From DYCT01 sp051875715 (GTDB lineage: Bacteria > Bacteroidota > Bacteroidia > Bacteroidales > Bacteroidaceae), in NCBI GenBank assembly GCA_051875715.1, contig JBJEHD010000001.1:1-28166 (forward strand): a stretch of 28,166 bases of DNA. The letters are read 5' to 3'. Below the pieces are notes generated by a model. The model searched no databases, had not been told where the DNA came from, and saw nothing but the letters and a program-made list of their open reading frames with translations. Shown piece after piece: positions 13,326-21,318 of this stretch (positions within the stretch are counted from its first letter, which is position 1; every line of letters starts with the position of its first letter). The translations under genes were made by a program, and so were the position numbers.

Positions 13326-14957
13326 ATGGTGTCGATAGATGGATTGGCTGTAGAGTTTGGAGGAACCACGCTCTTCAGTGATGTGTCTTTTGTGGTAAAC
13401 GAGAAGGACCGCATTGCTTTGATGGGCAAGAACGGTGCCGGGAAATCGACCTTGTTGAAAATCATTGCGGGCGTACGGCAGCCTACCCGTGGCAAGGTCG
13501 TTGCTCCACGTGATTGTGTTGTGGCCTATCTGCCTCAGCACTTGATGACGGAGGACGGTCGGACTGTGTTTGAAGAGACGGCTCAGGCCTTCGCCCATCT
13601 GCATGAGATGGAGGCCGAGATAGGTCGGATGAACGACGAGTTGGCCGTCCGGACCGACTACGAAAGCGACAGTTACATGGCGCTGATTGAACGCGTGGCC
13701 ACGATGAGCGAGAAATATTATTCAATTGATGCCACCCACTTCGAAGAGGATGTGGAGAAGACCTTGCTGGGATTGGGCTTCGAACGATCGGACTTCAATC
13801 GTCCCACCAGTGACTTCAGTGGAGGGTGGCGGATGCGCATCGAACTAGCCAAACTGTTGCTGAAGAATCCGGATGTGTTGTTGCTCGACGAGCCGACCAA
13901 CCACCTTGACATTGAGTCCATTCAGTGGTTGGAGGAGTTCTTGGTCAATTCGGCCAAGGCGGTCATAGTCATTAGTCACGACCGAAAGTTTGTGGACAGC
14001 ATCACTACGCGAACCATCGAGGTGACGATGGGGCGCATCTATGACTACAAGGTGAACTACTCGCAATATTTGCAGTTGCGTAAGGAAAGGCGCGAACAGC
14101 AGCAAAAACAGTATGACGACCAGCAGAAGATGATTGCTGAAACCAAGGAATTCATCGAACGGTTCAAAGGTACTTATAGCAAAACACTGCAAGTGCAGAG
14201 CCGTGTGAAGATGCTGGAGAAACTGGAATTGGTCGAGGTGGACGAGGAGGATACTTCGGCACTGCGATTGAAGTTCCCTCCTGCGCCACGTAGCGGAAGT
14301 TATCCGGTGGTGATGGATGGGGTAGGGAAAACCTATGGCCATCATACCGTATTCAGTGGAGCGTCGCTTACCATTGAACGGGGCGACAAAGTGGCGTTTG
14401 TAGGCAAAAACGGCGAGGGAAAGTCTACATTGGTGAAATGTATTATGGGCGAGATTCCTTTCGATGGAACGCTGACGTTGGGTCACAATGTGCAGATAGG
14501 CTATTTCGCACAAAATCAGGCTTCGATGCTCGACGAGAACTTGACGGTCTATCAGACTATCGACGATGCCGCCAAGGGAGACATTCGGACGAAAATCCGT
14601 GATTTGCTGGGCGCATTTATGTTTGGCGGCGAGGAAAGTACCAAGAAAGTGAAAGTGCTATCGGGTGGCGAACGCACACGGCTGGCCATGCTGAAGCTGC
14701 TACTTGAACCGGTCAACCTACTTATCTTGGATGAGCCTACCAACCATCTGGATTTGAAGACAAAGGACATTCTGAAGCAGGCGTTGATGGATTTTGACGG
14801 GACATTGATTGTGGTGTCGCATGATCGCGATTTCCTTGACGGACTGGTGACGAAGGTCTATGAGTTCGGACATCAGCGCGTGCGTGAGCACTTGTGTGGC
14901 ATCTACGAATTTCTGGAAAACAAGAAACTGGCCAGTCTGCAGGAATTGGAGAAATGA
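13326..14957 (+). CDS. ABC-F family ATPase (ribosome-associated)
   Basis: A soluble protein with two ABC ATPase domains and no membrane segments, 543 residues. Domain 1 has Walker A GKNGAGKST (34-42), the signature FSGGW and Walker B LLLDEPTNHLD. A charged, Gln-rich linker of about 70 residues follows (RKERREQQQKQYDDQQKM), which in ABC-F proteins is the P-site tRNA interaction motif that reaches into the ribosome. Domain 2 has Walker A GKNGEGKST, LSGGE and LILDEPTNHLD. Known members act as translation factors (EttA, Uup, YbiT) or antibiotic ribosome protectors. The short linker and core context favour a housekeeping role, but subfamily cannot be settled from motifs. Its stop overlaps the kinase start by 4 bp (ATGA). 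Confidence 0.93.
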   Translation: MVSIDGLAVEFGGTTLFSDVSFVVNEKDRIALMGKNGAGKSTLLKIIAGVRQPTRGKVVAPRDCVVAYLPQHLMTEDGRTVFEETAQAFAHLHEMEAEIGRMNDELAVRTDYESDSYMALIERVATMSEKYYSIDATHFEEDVEKTLLGLGFERSDFNRPTSDFSGGWRMRIELAKLLLKNPDVLLLDEPTNHLDIESIQWLEEFLVNSAKAVIVISHDRKFVDSITTRTIEVTMGRIYDYKVNYSQYLQLRKERREQQQKQYDDQQKMIAETKEFIERFKGTYSKTLQVQSRVKMLEKLELVEVDEEDTSALRLKFPPAPRSGSYPVVMDGVGKTYGHHTVFSGASLTIERGDKVAFVGKNGEGKSTLVKCIMGEIPFDGTLTLGHNVQIGYFAQNQASMLDENLTVYQTIDDAAKGDIRTKIRDLLGAFMFGGEESTKKVKVLSGGERTRLAMLKLLLEPVNLLILDEPTNHLDLKTKDILKQALMDFDGTLIVVSHDRDFLDGLVTKVYEFGHQRVREHLCGIYEFLENKKLASLQELEK

Positions 14958-17014
14958 GACGGAGCAAGATGCACATAGGATACGCCGTTGCCGTGACGGT
15001 CTGGCTGGTGGGTTTTATCTTCGGGTGTCGGCCGGTTGAACGGCCGTCGGCCATTGATGTGGAGATCCGGCAGGTCGATTCGTTGGTCGCTTGTTGGCTC
15101 GATTCCATTTCGTCGTGTCCGGTCAAGGCAAAAGACCACTTGCTGGCCTTTCGCTCGCAGGTGAAGGACAGCATCAACTTCTACAAGTTGTCCGCTGTGT
15201 GTGGTCTGTGCTATTACCATGCCGACCAACTCGATTCGGCCCGTATGCTTACTGAGTCCGCTTGGCGGTATCATGCGAATGTATCGCAACCTTCGCCTCG
15301 TATGGCCGATTTGCAGGCGTATTCGAACAACTATATTGCCGTCATGTTGCAAGAGGCTGGCCAGCGTGATTCGGCCGTGTTCTACTTGGAGAAGGCGTAT
15401 CAAGCCTTGATGACTTCGTCTCACCGACAGAAGTTGCCCGATGTGTGCATCAATTTGGCCGACAATCATTACCAGTGCGGCCGCTACGTAGAGTCTGCGC
15501 AGTGGTACCGACGGGCTTTAAGCCTTTCCGATTCGTTGCATATGGGTGAGCAGGTGAATCATGCTATCTATTGCGGTCTGGGCCATCTGTACACGGATAT
15601 TGGCAATTATAGCTTGGCCGATTCGTACTATGTCCTGGCTGAGCGGGAGTATCCGCGACTTGCTCCGTACGAGCAGTTCTTCTTTGCCAATACGCGAGGC
15701 AATTATTATTATGCCGTGAAGGACTATCCAGAGGCGTTGCCATGGTTTTATCGTGCGCTGGCGTTGGGCAAACAGTTCGCCAAGCCCATCTATCGGTCGA
15801 TAGCGGAATGTAATTTGGGAGAAGTGTACCTGTTGATGGGGCAGACTGATTCGGCCCGCTGCTATCTGGATCGTGCCGACGAACTTTTCCGCCATTCGGC
15901 CGACCCTTCTGTGAAATACTACTTCAACGGGTTGCAGGCTTCGCTTGCATTGCAACAGAACCGTCTGGATGAGGCGCAACGTCTTCTTTCCATCCCTTTC
16001 GACCCATCCGTGGTTAGCCCGTACTACCGTTATTTGAATACCAAACGCTTGGAGGAACTCTACGCCAAGCAAGGTAAATATGCCGAGGCATACCGCTGCC
16101 GACGTTATGCACAACGGTACGACGACTCGTTGCGCACCCTTAAACTGCTGAACAGTATTGCGGAAATCGATTATCGTTACCAACAAGATACTATGTTGCT
16201 GCGCCGTGATGTGCAGTTGGCGCAGCATGAGGCCAAGATGTTGCGCCTGCGCAACATCAATGTGGTATTGGGATTGACACTGACGGCTTTTTTGTTGTTG
16301 ACCGTTCTGCTCGTCGTCTTTACCCGTCGTCGGCGTGAACGGGAGTATGCCTCGCAGATGGCCACCATTACCCGACTGCGTATGGAGAACGTGCGCAACC
16401 GCCTTTCTCCCCATTTCATCTTAAATGCCCTAAACGCCGTGGTACCTGCTCTCCGACGTTACGACGACCTATCGAAACCCTTGCGTCTGCTAGTTCAGTC
16501 CATCCGCGGCAATTTGCTTTACTCTGACCAGTTGACGGTGCGCTTGGAGGAAGAATTGGACATGGTGCGCAACTATGTGGAACTGCGGAAGAGCCTGGCC
16601 GGGCGCTTTCCTGAGGTGGAATGGCGTATCGACCCACAGACTGACTCGGAACTGATTCTGCCTTCCATGCTGATTCAGATACCGGTGGAAAACGCTCTGA
16701 AGTATGCCTTTCCTTCCGACGAATGGCCTGACGAGGAAACGGCCCGTCTGTTTATCGAGGTGAAGCAAGAGGGGGGATTCCTGTGTGTTGTGGTGGAGGA
16801 CAACGGCATTGGTTTGCGACCAGAGCGTTTCGACGAACACATGCAGGGAACGGGTTCGGGCTTGCGCATCTTATTCCGCACGGCAGAATTCTTGAATAAA
16901 AAGAACGTACAGAAAATAAAACTTGACCTCGTCAATCTGGGCGAGGCAGACGAAAAGGATCACGGAGTCCGGTTTACAGCACAGATACCTCTACATTTCA
17001 ATTATAAATTATGA
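14954..17014 (+). CDS. TPR-containing LytS-type sensor histidine kinase, possible lipoprotein
   Basis: Inner-membrane sensor of a two-component system, 686 residues from the ATG at 14954, which overlaps the ABC-F stop. An N-terminal hydrophobic segment ends FIFGC (C25), a plausible lipobox. A periplasmic region of TPR-like helical repeats spans about 50-400, a coiled segment follows, and the membrane helix is at about 437-457. The cytoplasmic His_kinase (PF06580-type) domain has H487 in LSPHFILNALN, the YVELRKS segment, the N box with N580 in PVENALKYAF, and the DNGIG ATP-binding loop. The H box and N box look functional. The response regulator starts inside its stop codon (ATGA). The periplasmic half is rich in D-S-hydrophobic triplets. 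The stimulus is unknown. A start at the next ATG (14969) is also possible. Confidence 0.92.
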   Translation: MRRSKMHIGYAVAVTVWLVGFIFGCRPVERPSAIDVEIRQVDSLVACWLDSISSCPVKAKDHLLAFRSQVKDSINFYKLSAVCGLCYYHADQLDSARMLTESAWRYHANVSQPSPRMADLQAYSNNYIAVMLQEAGQRDSAVFYLEKAYQALMTSSHRQKLPDVCINLADNHYQCGRYVESAQWYRRALSLSDSLHMGEQVNHAIYCGLGHLYTDIGNYSLADSYYVLAEREYPRLAPYEQFFFANTRGNYYYAVKDYPEALPWFYRALALGKQFAKPIYRSIAECNLGEVYLLMGQTDSARCYLDRADELFRHSADPSVKYYFNGLQASLALQQNRLDEAQRLLSIPFDPSVVSPYYRYLNTKRLEELYAKQGKYAEAYRCRRYAQRYDDSLRTLKLLNSIAEIDYRYQQDTMLLRRDVQLAQHEAKMLRLRNINVVLGLTLTAFLLLTVLLVVFTRRRREREYASQMATITRLRMENVRNRLSPHFILNALNAVVPALRRYDDLSKPLRLLVQSIRGNLLYSDQLTVRLEEELDMVRNYVELRKSLAGRFPEVEWRIDPQTDSELILPSMLIQIPVENALKYAFPSDEWPDEETARLFIEVKQEGGFLCVVVEDNGIGLRPERFDEHMQGTGSGLRILFRTAEFLNKKNVQKIKLDLVNLGEADEKDHGVRFTAQIPLHFNYKL

Positions 17015-17772
17015 TGGAACAGATTACAGTTGTCATCGTCGACGATATGCAGGCCAGCATCGATGCGTTGTCATCCGATTTGGAACAGTTTCCCGACATC
17101 GAGGTGGTGGAGACTGCCACTTCGGCTGAGAAGGCACGCAAGGTGCTGGTGAAGCAACAACCCGACTTGCTCTTTTTGGACGTGGAGATGCCCAAACAGA
17201 CGGGCATGGAACTGCTACAAGAGGTACGTCCGATGATGCACGCCAATTTCTCTGTGGTTTTTTACAGCGCATACGACAAATATCTTATTGATGCCTTACG
17301 TGCTTCGGCTTTCGACTACCTGCTCAAACCTTATCAGCCTGAGGAACTGACGGCCATTATCGAACGGGTGCGCCGTGAGAAGCAGATGGGAACGGCCAAC
17401 TTCGAACAATCGATGCGTCGCTTGTTGGCTAACGACCGCAAGTTTGCCATGCAGACGGTGACCGGCCTTCTGTTGCTTCGTAAGGAAGAAATTCTGTACT
17501 TTCAATATAACAATGAAGCGCGTAGTTGGCAACTGCTCCTCACAGAGGGAAGTTTGCATAAATTGCGGCCGTCTATCAAGGCACAGGAAATACTCTTCAT
17601 TAGCGATTCGTTTTTGCAGGTGAGTCAGGACATCATCGTCAATGCCGATTATTTACAGGGTATAGAGAACGGGACGTTGCGTTGTACCTTCTGTCCGCCT
17701 CACGACAAAGTGGAGGTAAAGGCTTCTCGACGCTTTTATGCTAAAATCCGCGAAACATTGGACATCATATAA
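17011..17772 (+). CDS. LytTR-family response regulator
   Basis: A 253-residue transcription regulator, cognate to the preceding kinase. The receiver domain, about 1-120, has the acidic pair D11-D12, phosphoacceptor D57 in LFLDVEMP, S86 in FYSAYD and K106 in YLLKPYQ. The C-terminal LytTR DNA-binding domain, about 148-250, reads LLLRKEEILYFQYNNEARSW, then FLQVSQDIIVNADYL near 205, and RRFYAKIRETL at the end. LytTR regulators bind paired direct repeats upstream of target promoters; no such site is evident in this window. Its start overlaps the kinase stop by 4 bp, and rsmF begins 17 bp after its own stop. Confidence 0.94.
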   Translation: MMEQITVVIVDDMQASIDALSSDLEQFPDIEVVETATSAEKARKVLVKQQPDLLFLDVEMPKQTGMELLQEVRPMMHANFSVVFYSAYDKYLIDALRASAFDYLLKPYQPEELTAIIERVRREKQMGTANFEQSMRRLLANDRKFAMQTVTGLLLLRKEEILYFQYNNEARSWQLLLTEGSLHKLRPSIKAQEILFISDSFLQVSQDIIVNADYLQGIENGTLRCTFCPPHDKVEVKASRRFYAKIRETLDII

Positions 17773-17789
17773 CACTCTAAAGAATCTCG

Positions 17790-19205
17790 ATGAATCTGAA
17801 CTTTCCCTCCGATTTTTGCACCCAGATGGCCGAATTGCTGGATGCACCTGAATATGACCGTTTTCTGTCCGCTCTGTCCGCTGAAACACCGGTGAGTGTA
17901 CGCCTGAATCCAGTTAAACGGACTGCAGTCGGGCTTGGATGGTCCGAAGGTGTGTGTGCTTCGGCTGTGCCTTGGTGTGCTGAGGGATATTATCTAGGTG
18001 AACGACCGGCTTTCACGTTCGACCCTTTGTTCCATGCTGGATGCTATTACGTTCAGGAAGCTTCATCGATGTTCCTGGAGCAGGTGATTCGTCGTTATGT
18101 ATCCGGCCCGGTGTTGGCCCTCGACCTGTGTGCGGCACCTGGTGGAAAGTCCACCCATCTGCGTTCGCTGCTGGACAAGGATAGTCTTCTGGTGGCCAAC
18201 GAGGTAATCCGTCCACGTGTGCAGGTATTGGTGGAGAATCTCGTAAAATGGGGCTATGCCGGTACCGTGGTGACCCACAACGATCCGGCAGATTTTACTG
18301 AACCGCTCGAGGAGGCGTTTGACTTGCTGGTGGTGGATGCCCCCTGCTCCGGCGAGGGTATGTTCCGCAAGGACGAGGGAGCCATGCCTGAGTGGAGCCG
18401 GTCCAATATACAACTTTGCCAAGAACGTCAGCGGCGTATTTTGGCAGACATCTGGCCATGCCTACGTCCCGGCGGCATCTTGGTCTATAGCACGTGCACG
18501 TTCAATCGTGAAGAAGACGAGGACAATGTACTGTGGCTTGTGGATACCTTCCAGGCTGATCCGCTCCCCGTCGAGGTACCTGACGAATGGGGTGTGACGA
18601 CTGACTTGACGGGGCGTGGATTGCCTGTCTACCGCTTTCTGCCCCATCGTACGGTAGGTGAGGGATTCTTCCTTTGTGCTGTGCGTAAACCGGGTGACGA
18701 ACCGGCACGCACGTACATCCCTAAGAAAAGCAAACGGACACCTCGTCGGCAGGAAATTCCGGTCGAAGTAAAGCAATGGGTGGCGTTTCCCGATGATTGT
18801 GTGTGGCAACAGACCGAGACTGAAGCAACTGCCTTGCCGACATCCTGGGCAGGTATGATTGCTTATCTGCAGGCAAATCTTCATGTGTTGCATGCTGGTA
18901 TCGAGGTGGCGGTTTTGAAGGGAAAGGACTGGATGCCTGCCCACGGCTTGGCCATGAGCACTGCTTGCCGTACCGATGCGTTTGTCTGCTACGAGGTAGA
19001 GCAATCCATGGCTTGGGCTTTTTTACGACGCGAGGCATTGACGTTGCCCACTGGAACCCCTCGAGGTTATGTCTTGCTTACTTATCATCGGGTGCCACTG
19101 GGATTTGTGAAAAATCTGGGGACACGGGCCAACAACCTTTATCCGAACGAGTGGCGTATTCGTTCTTCTTATGCTCCCGATGCGTTGTCGTCCGTATTGC
19201 GATAG
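17790..19205 (+). CDS. rsmF: RsmF/NOL1-NOP2-Sun family rRNA cytosine-C5 methyltransferase
   Basis: An S-adenosylmethionine-dependent m5C RNA methyltransferase, 471 residues. An N-terminal domain with SVRLNPVK is followed by the catalytic Rossmann fold. Motif I is LDLCAAPGGKSTHL (111-124). Motif IV, DAPCSGEGMFRKD, has C186; motif VI, YSTCTFNREEDE, has the nucleophile C236. The GEGMFRKD extension points to the RsmF (YebU) group, which methylates C1407 of 16S rRNA, rather than RsmB. A C-terminal region of about 150 residues with GYVLLTYHRVPLGFVKNLG resembles the PUA-like RNA-binding tail. It is the last gene of the + strand run that begins at rfbB. The substrate position is by family analogy. 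Confidence 0.93.
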   Translation: MNLNFPSDFCTQMAELLDAPEYDRFLSALSAETPVSVRLNPVKRTAVGLGWSEGVCASAVPWCAEGYYLGERPAFTFDPLFHAGCYYVQEASSMFLEQVIRRYVSGPVLALDLCAAPGGKSTHLRSLLDKDSLLVANEVIRPRVQVLVENLVKWGYAGTVVTHNDPADFTEPLEEAFDLLVVDAPCSGEGMFRKDEGAMPEWSRSNIQLCQERQRRILADIWPCLRPGGILVYSTCTFNREEDEDNVLWLVDTFQADPLPVEVPDEWGVTTDLTGRGLPVYRFLPHRTVGEGFFLCAVRKPGDEPARTYIPKKSKRTPRRQEIPVEVKQWVAFPDDCVWQQTETEATALPTSWAGMIAYLQANLHVLHAGIEVAVLKGKDWMPAHGLAMSTACRTDAFVCYEVEQSMAWAFLRREALTLPTGTPRGYVLLTYHRVPLGFVKNLGTRANNLYPNEWRIRSSYAPDALSSVLR

Positions 19206-19234
19206 CCATATCGCGGACAGCTGTTGTTCGGTTT

Positions 19235-19258
19235 CGACATAAACTTGTGGTTTTGTCG
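19235..19258. terminator. Hairpin between convergent rsmF and the PorE-like gene
   Basis: CGACATAAAC (19235-19244) pairs with GTTTTGTCG (19250-19258) with one bulged base and a 5-nt loop, 30 bp after the rsmF stop and 48 bp from the end of the convergent gene. There is no T-run on either strand, so termination is only suggested by position. Confidence 0.35.
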
Positions 19259-19305
19259 ATGTCTTCCAAGGGGCGTTTCGAAAAGGAAAAGAAGTCCGAA
19301 ATCCT

Positions 19306-21285
19306 CTATTGATAGAGGTTGTAGGTGGTGCGGAGCACGGTGAATTCCGTGCGTCGGTTGATTGCGTTGCACGTCTCTTGCTGTTCGGGTGTGAGGGCGT
19401 GGATGAACTCTTCGGTCAACACGTCTCCTTCTTTCACGAAACCTAGTTTCTCTGCCAGACGCTTGCGTATCAGTTTGGGACGGCTTTCTCCGTATCCTTT
19501 CGCCGTGAGTCGTTCGGGGGCTACACCTCCGTCGACGAGGTACTTGACGACGGCTTCAGCCCGACGTTGCGACAGTTTCAGGTTGTAGGCATCGTTACCT
19601 TTGTAGTCGCAGTGTGCGGCCAGTTCGATGGTCACGTTTGGATTGTCGGTCAGCAGGTTGATGAGTTCGTCAAGGGCAGCCGTAGATTCGGATGTGAGGG
19701 TGGCCTTGTCGAATTCGTAGAAGATGTTCTCAATTAGCACCGGCCGTGTGACGGACGAGAGTGGAAATTGCAGCGTGTATTCCTGGTCCACCTCAGTCGT
19801 GTCGGTGGTCAGTTCCTGTTTGTAGTTGAGGTAGCCGCGGCAACTGGCCATCATGACGTAGCCTGTGCCGCGTCGGGCTTGATAGGTAAACGAACCATCC
19901 TTCTTTACATTGATTTTCTCGTTTGTCCCATCTTGGCCGACGAGGTTGACCGTGGCGTCAGGTAGTTCGTATGCCTCTTTGTCGTAGACCCATCCGGTGA
20001 TGGTATATTTCGTCTCGGGCACTTCGAAGGAGAACAGGTGGTCCCATCCACGGGCGTCTCCTCTGTTCGAGGCGAAAAATCCCCGGTAGTGTTCGCCCTC
20101 GAAGGTCATGCCGAAATCGTCGGCTGCTGAGTTCATGGGTGATTTTAGGTTAAGCACTTTCCATCGTTCATCATTTGTCTCGGTAGCACGGAAGAGGTCG
20201 AGCCCTCCCATGCCGGGATGTCCGTTACTGGAGAAATAGAGTGTGCCGTTGGGCCGAAAGGTGGGGAACATCTCATCGCCGGGTGTGTTGACATCGGGGC
20301 CGAGGTTCTCGACTGCACCGATGCCTGTGGCCGAAATCGGGGCACGCCAGATGTCCAGCCCGCCTTCGCCACCGGGCATGTCGGACACAAAGTAAAGCCA
20401 GGCTCCGTCGGGGCTGACGGCCGGATGGGCCACGGATGAGAGGCTGTCCTTGATGATTTCACACTTCTGTGGGGTGGCCCAGTTGGCGCCGGTGCGCTGG
20501 CTGACAAAGATTTCGGCATAAACAGGTGCGGTCTCGTCGGTTCGGCAGCGGGTGAAGTACATCGTCTTGCCGTCGGGACTGAAGCAGCAGGCTCCGTCTT
20601 CCCATTCGCTGTTGACTTCCGACTCCAGCGTCTCGGGCGTTTCCCATTGTTTCTTCTCATTCTTCTTAGCCAGAAAGATGTCGGCGCTCTTCATGCCGGT
20701 GATGCCGTTCAAGTCGTTGCCTTTGGCGGCTTCTCGGGTGGAGGTGAAGTAGATTTGGTCGTAGTCGTCGGCTGCATACATGGGGGCGTATTCCGTCCGG
20801 CGTGAGTTGAAGAGTGTGAATCGTTTTACGATGTGCCGGGTGGGCTTCTTTTTCCATACGGGTGCGAGCCGGCATCCTTCCAGTCCGTTTTCGGCCAGAC
20901 GATCTCCGGGTCGGAAGGTTAGGTATTGCTCGTAGCACTTAGAGGCGTTCTTATAGTCGGAATTCTTGTGGTGCATCCGGGCAAGACGCAACAACACGAT
21001 ACTGTCGGGGTAGTGGTAGCGGACGGCGTTCAGATAGGCTCCGCGTGCACGTCCGGTGTAGTTGATGCGTTCGTAGCAGTCGCCCATCTTATACGCTATC
21101 TCTGCTCGTTGTGTCCGTTGCTTGGGCGGAATCTTCCCGTACGCTTTCTTGTAATATTTGGCTGCATCGAAATATTCGCCCAAGACATAACTCTGCTCGG
21201 CCTTTCGCAGGCTTTTCCCGGCTCCGCAGGCAACCATGAAGAGGCCGGCGACCAGAAATACAATATGTGCGTGGATACGTTTCAT
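19306..21285 (-). CDS. porE: PorE-like lipoprotein: TPR, PD40 propeller, carboxypeptidase-regulatory and OmpA domains
   Basis: A 659-residue envelope lipoprotein. The signal peptide ends FMVAC (lipobox, C20). TPR helices span about 25-135. PD40/WD40-like propeller blades span about 165-415, with repeats such as CFSPDGKTMYF, VSPDGAWLYFVSD and FRPNGTLYFSSNG. A carboxypeptidase-regulatory-like beta domain spans about 428-508 (ITGWVYDKEAYELPDATV). A C-terminal OmpA peptidoglycan-binding domain spans about 515-650, with D560 and the N568-x2-L571-S-x2-R575-A signature intact. This order of domains is that described for PorE of the Porphyromonas T9SS, which tethers the outer-membrane machinery to peptidoglycan. 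OmpA/PD40 proteins also exist outside T9SS, so the name is by architecture. It lies 33 bp downstream of topB and is probably co-transcribed. Confidence 0.8.
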   Translation of the reverse strand: MKRIHAHIVFLVAGLFMVACGAGKSLRKAEQSYVLGEYFDAAKYYKKAYGKIPPKQRTQRAEIAYKMGDCYERINYTGRARGAYLNAVRYHYPDSIVLLRLARMHHKNSDYKNASKCYEQYLTFRPGDRLAENGLEGCRLAPVWKKKPTRHIVKRFTLFNSRRTEYAPMYAADDYDQIYFTSTREAAKGNDLNGITGMKSADIFLAKKNEKKQWETPETLESEVNSEWEDGACCFSPDGKTMYFTRCRTDETAPVYAEIFVSQRTGANWATPQKCEIIKDSLSSVAHPAVSPDGAWLYFVSDMPGGEGGLDIWRAPISATGIGAVENLGPDVNTPGDEMFPTFRPNGTLYFSSNGHPGMGGLDLFRATETNDERWKVLNLKSPMNSAADDFGMTFEGEHYRGFFASNRGDARGWDHLFSFEVPETKYTITGWVYDKEAYELPDATVNLVGQDGTNEKINVKKDGSFTYQARRGTGYVMMASCRGYLNYKQELTTDTTEVDQEYTLQFPLSSVTRPVLIENIFYEFDKATLTSESTAALDELINLLTDNPNVTIELAAHCDYKGNDAYNLKLSQRRAEAVVKYLVDGGVAPERLTAKGYGESRPKLIRKRLAEKLGFVKEGDVLTEEFIHALTPEQQETCNAINRRTEFTVLRTTYNLYQ

Positions 21286-21318
21286 GCAGTCGGTTTATAT
21301 AACGCAGAAGGAGTTGGA

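Noticed and set aside
12582..13604. 340-codon open frame antisense to rfbB and the ABC-F gene
   Set aside because: It overlaps two well-supported genes, has no family motif, and its composition is that of an antisense shadow.
13326..14957. ABC-F gene considered as an antibiotic-resistance determinant
   Set aside because: The linker is short and the gene sits in a housekeeping-type run with no mobile element nearby. Motifs alone do not support resistance.
15518..16414. 298-codon open frame antisense to the sensor kinase
   Set aside because: It lies wholly inside the kinase gene and shows no motif or start context.
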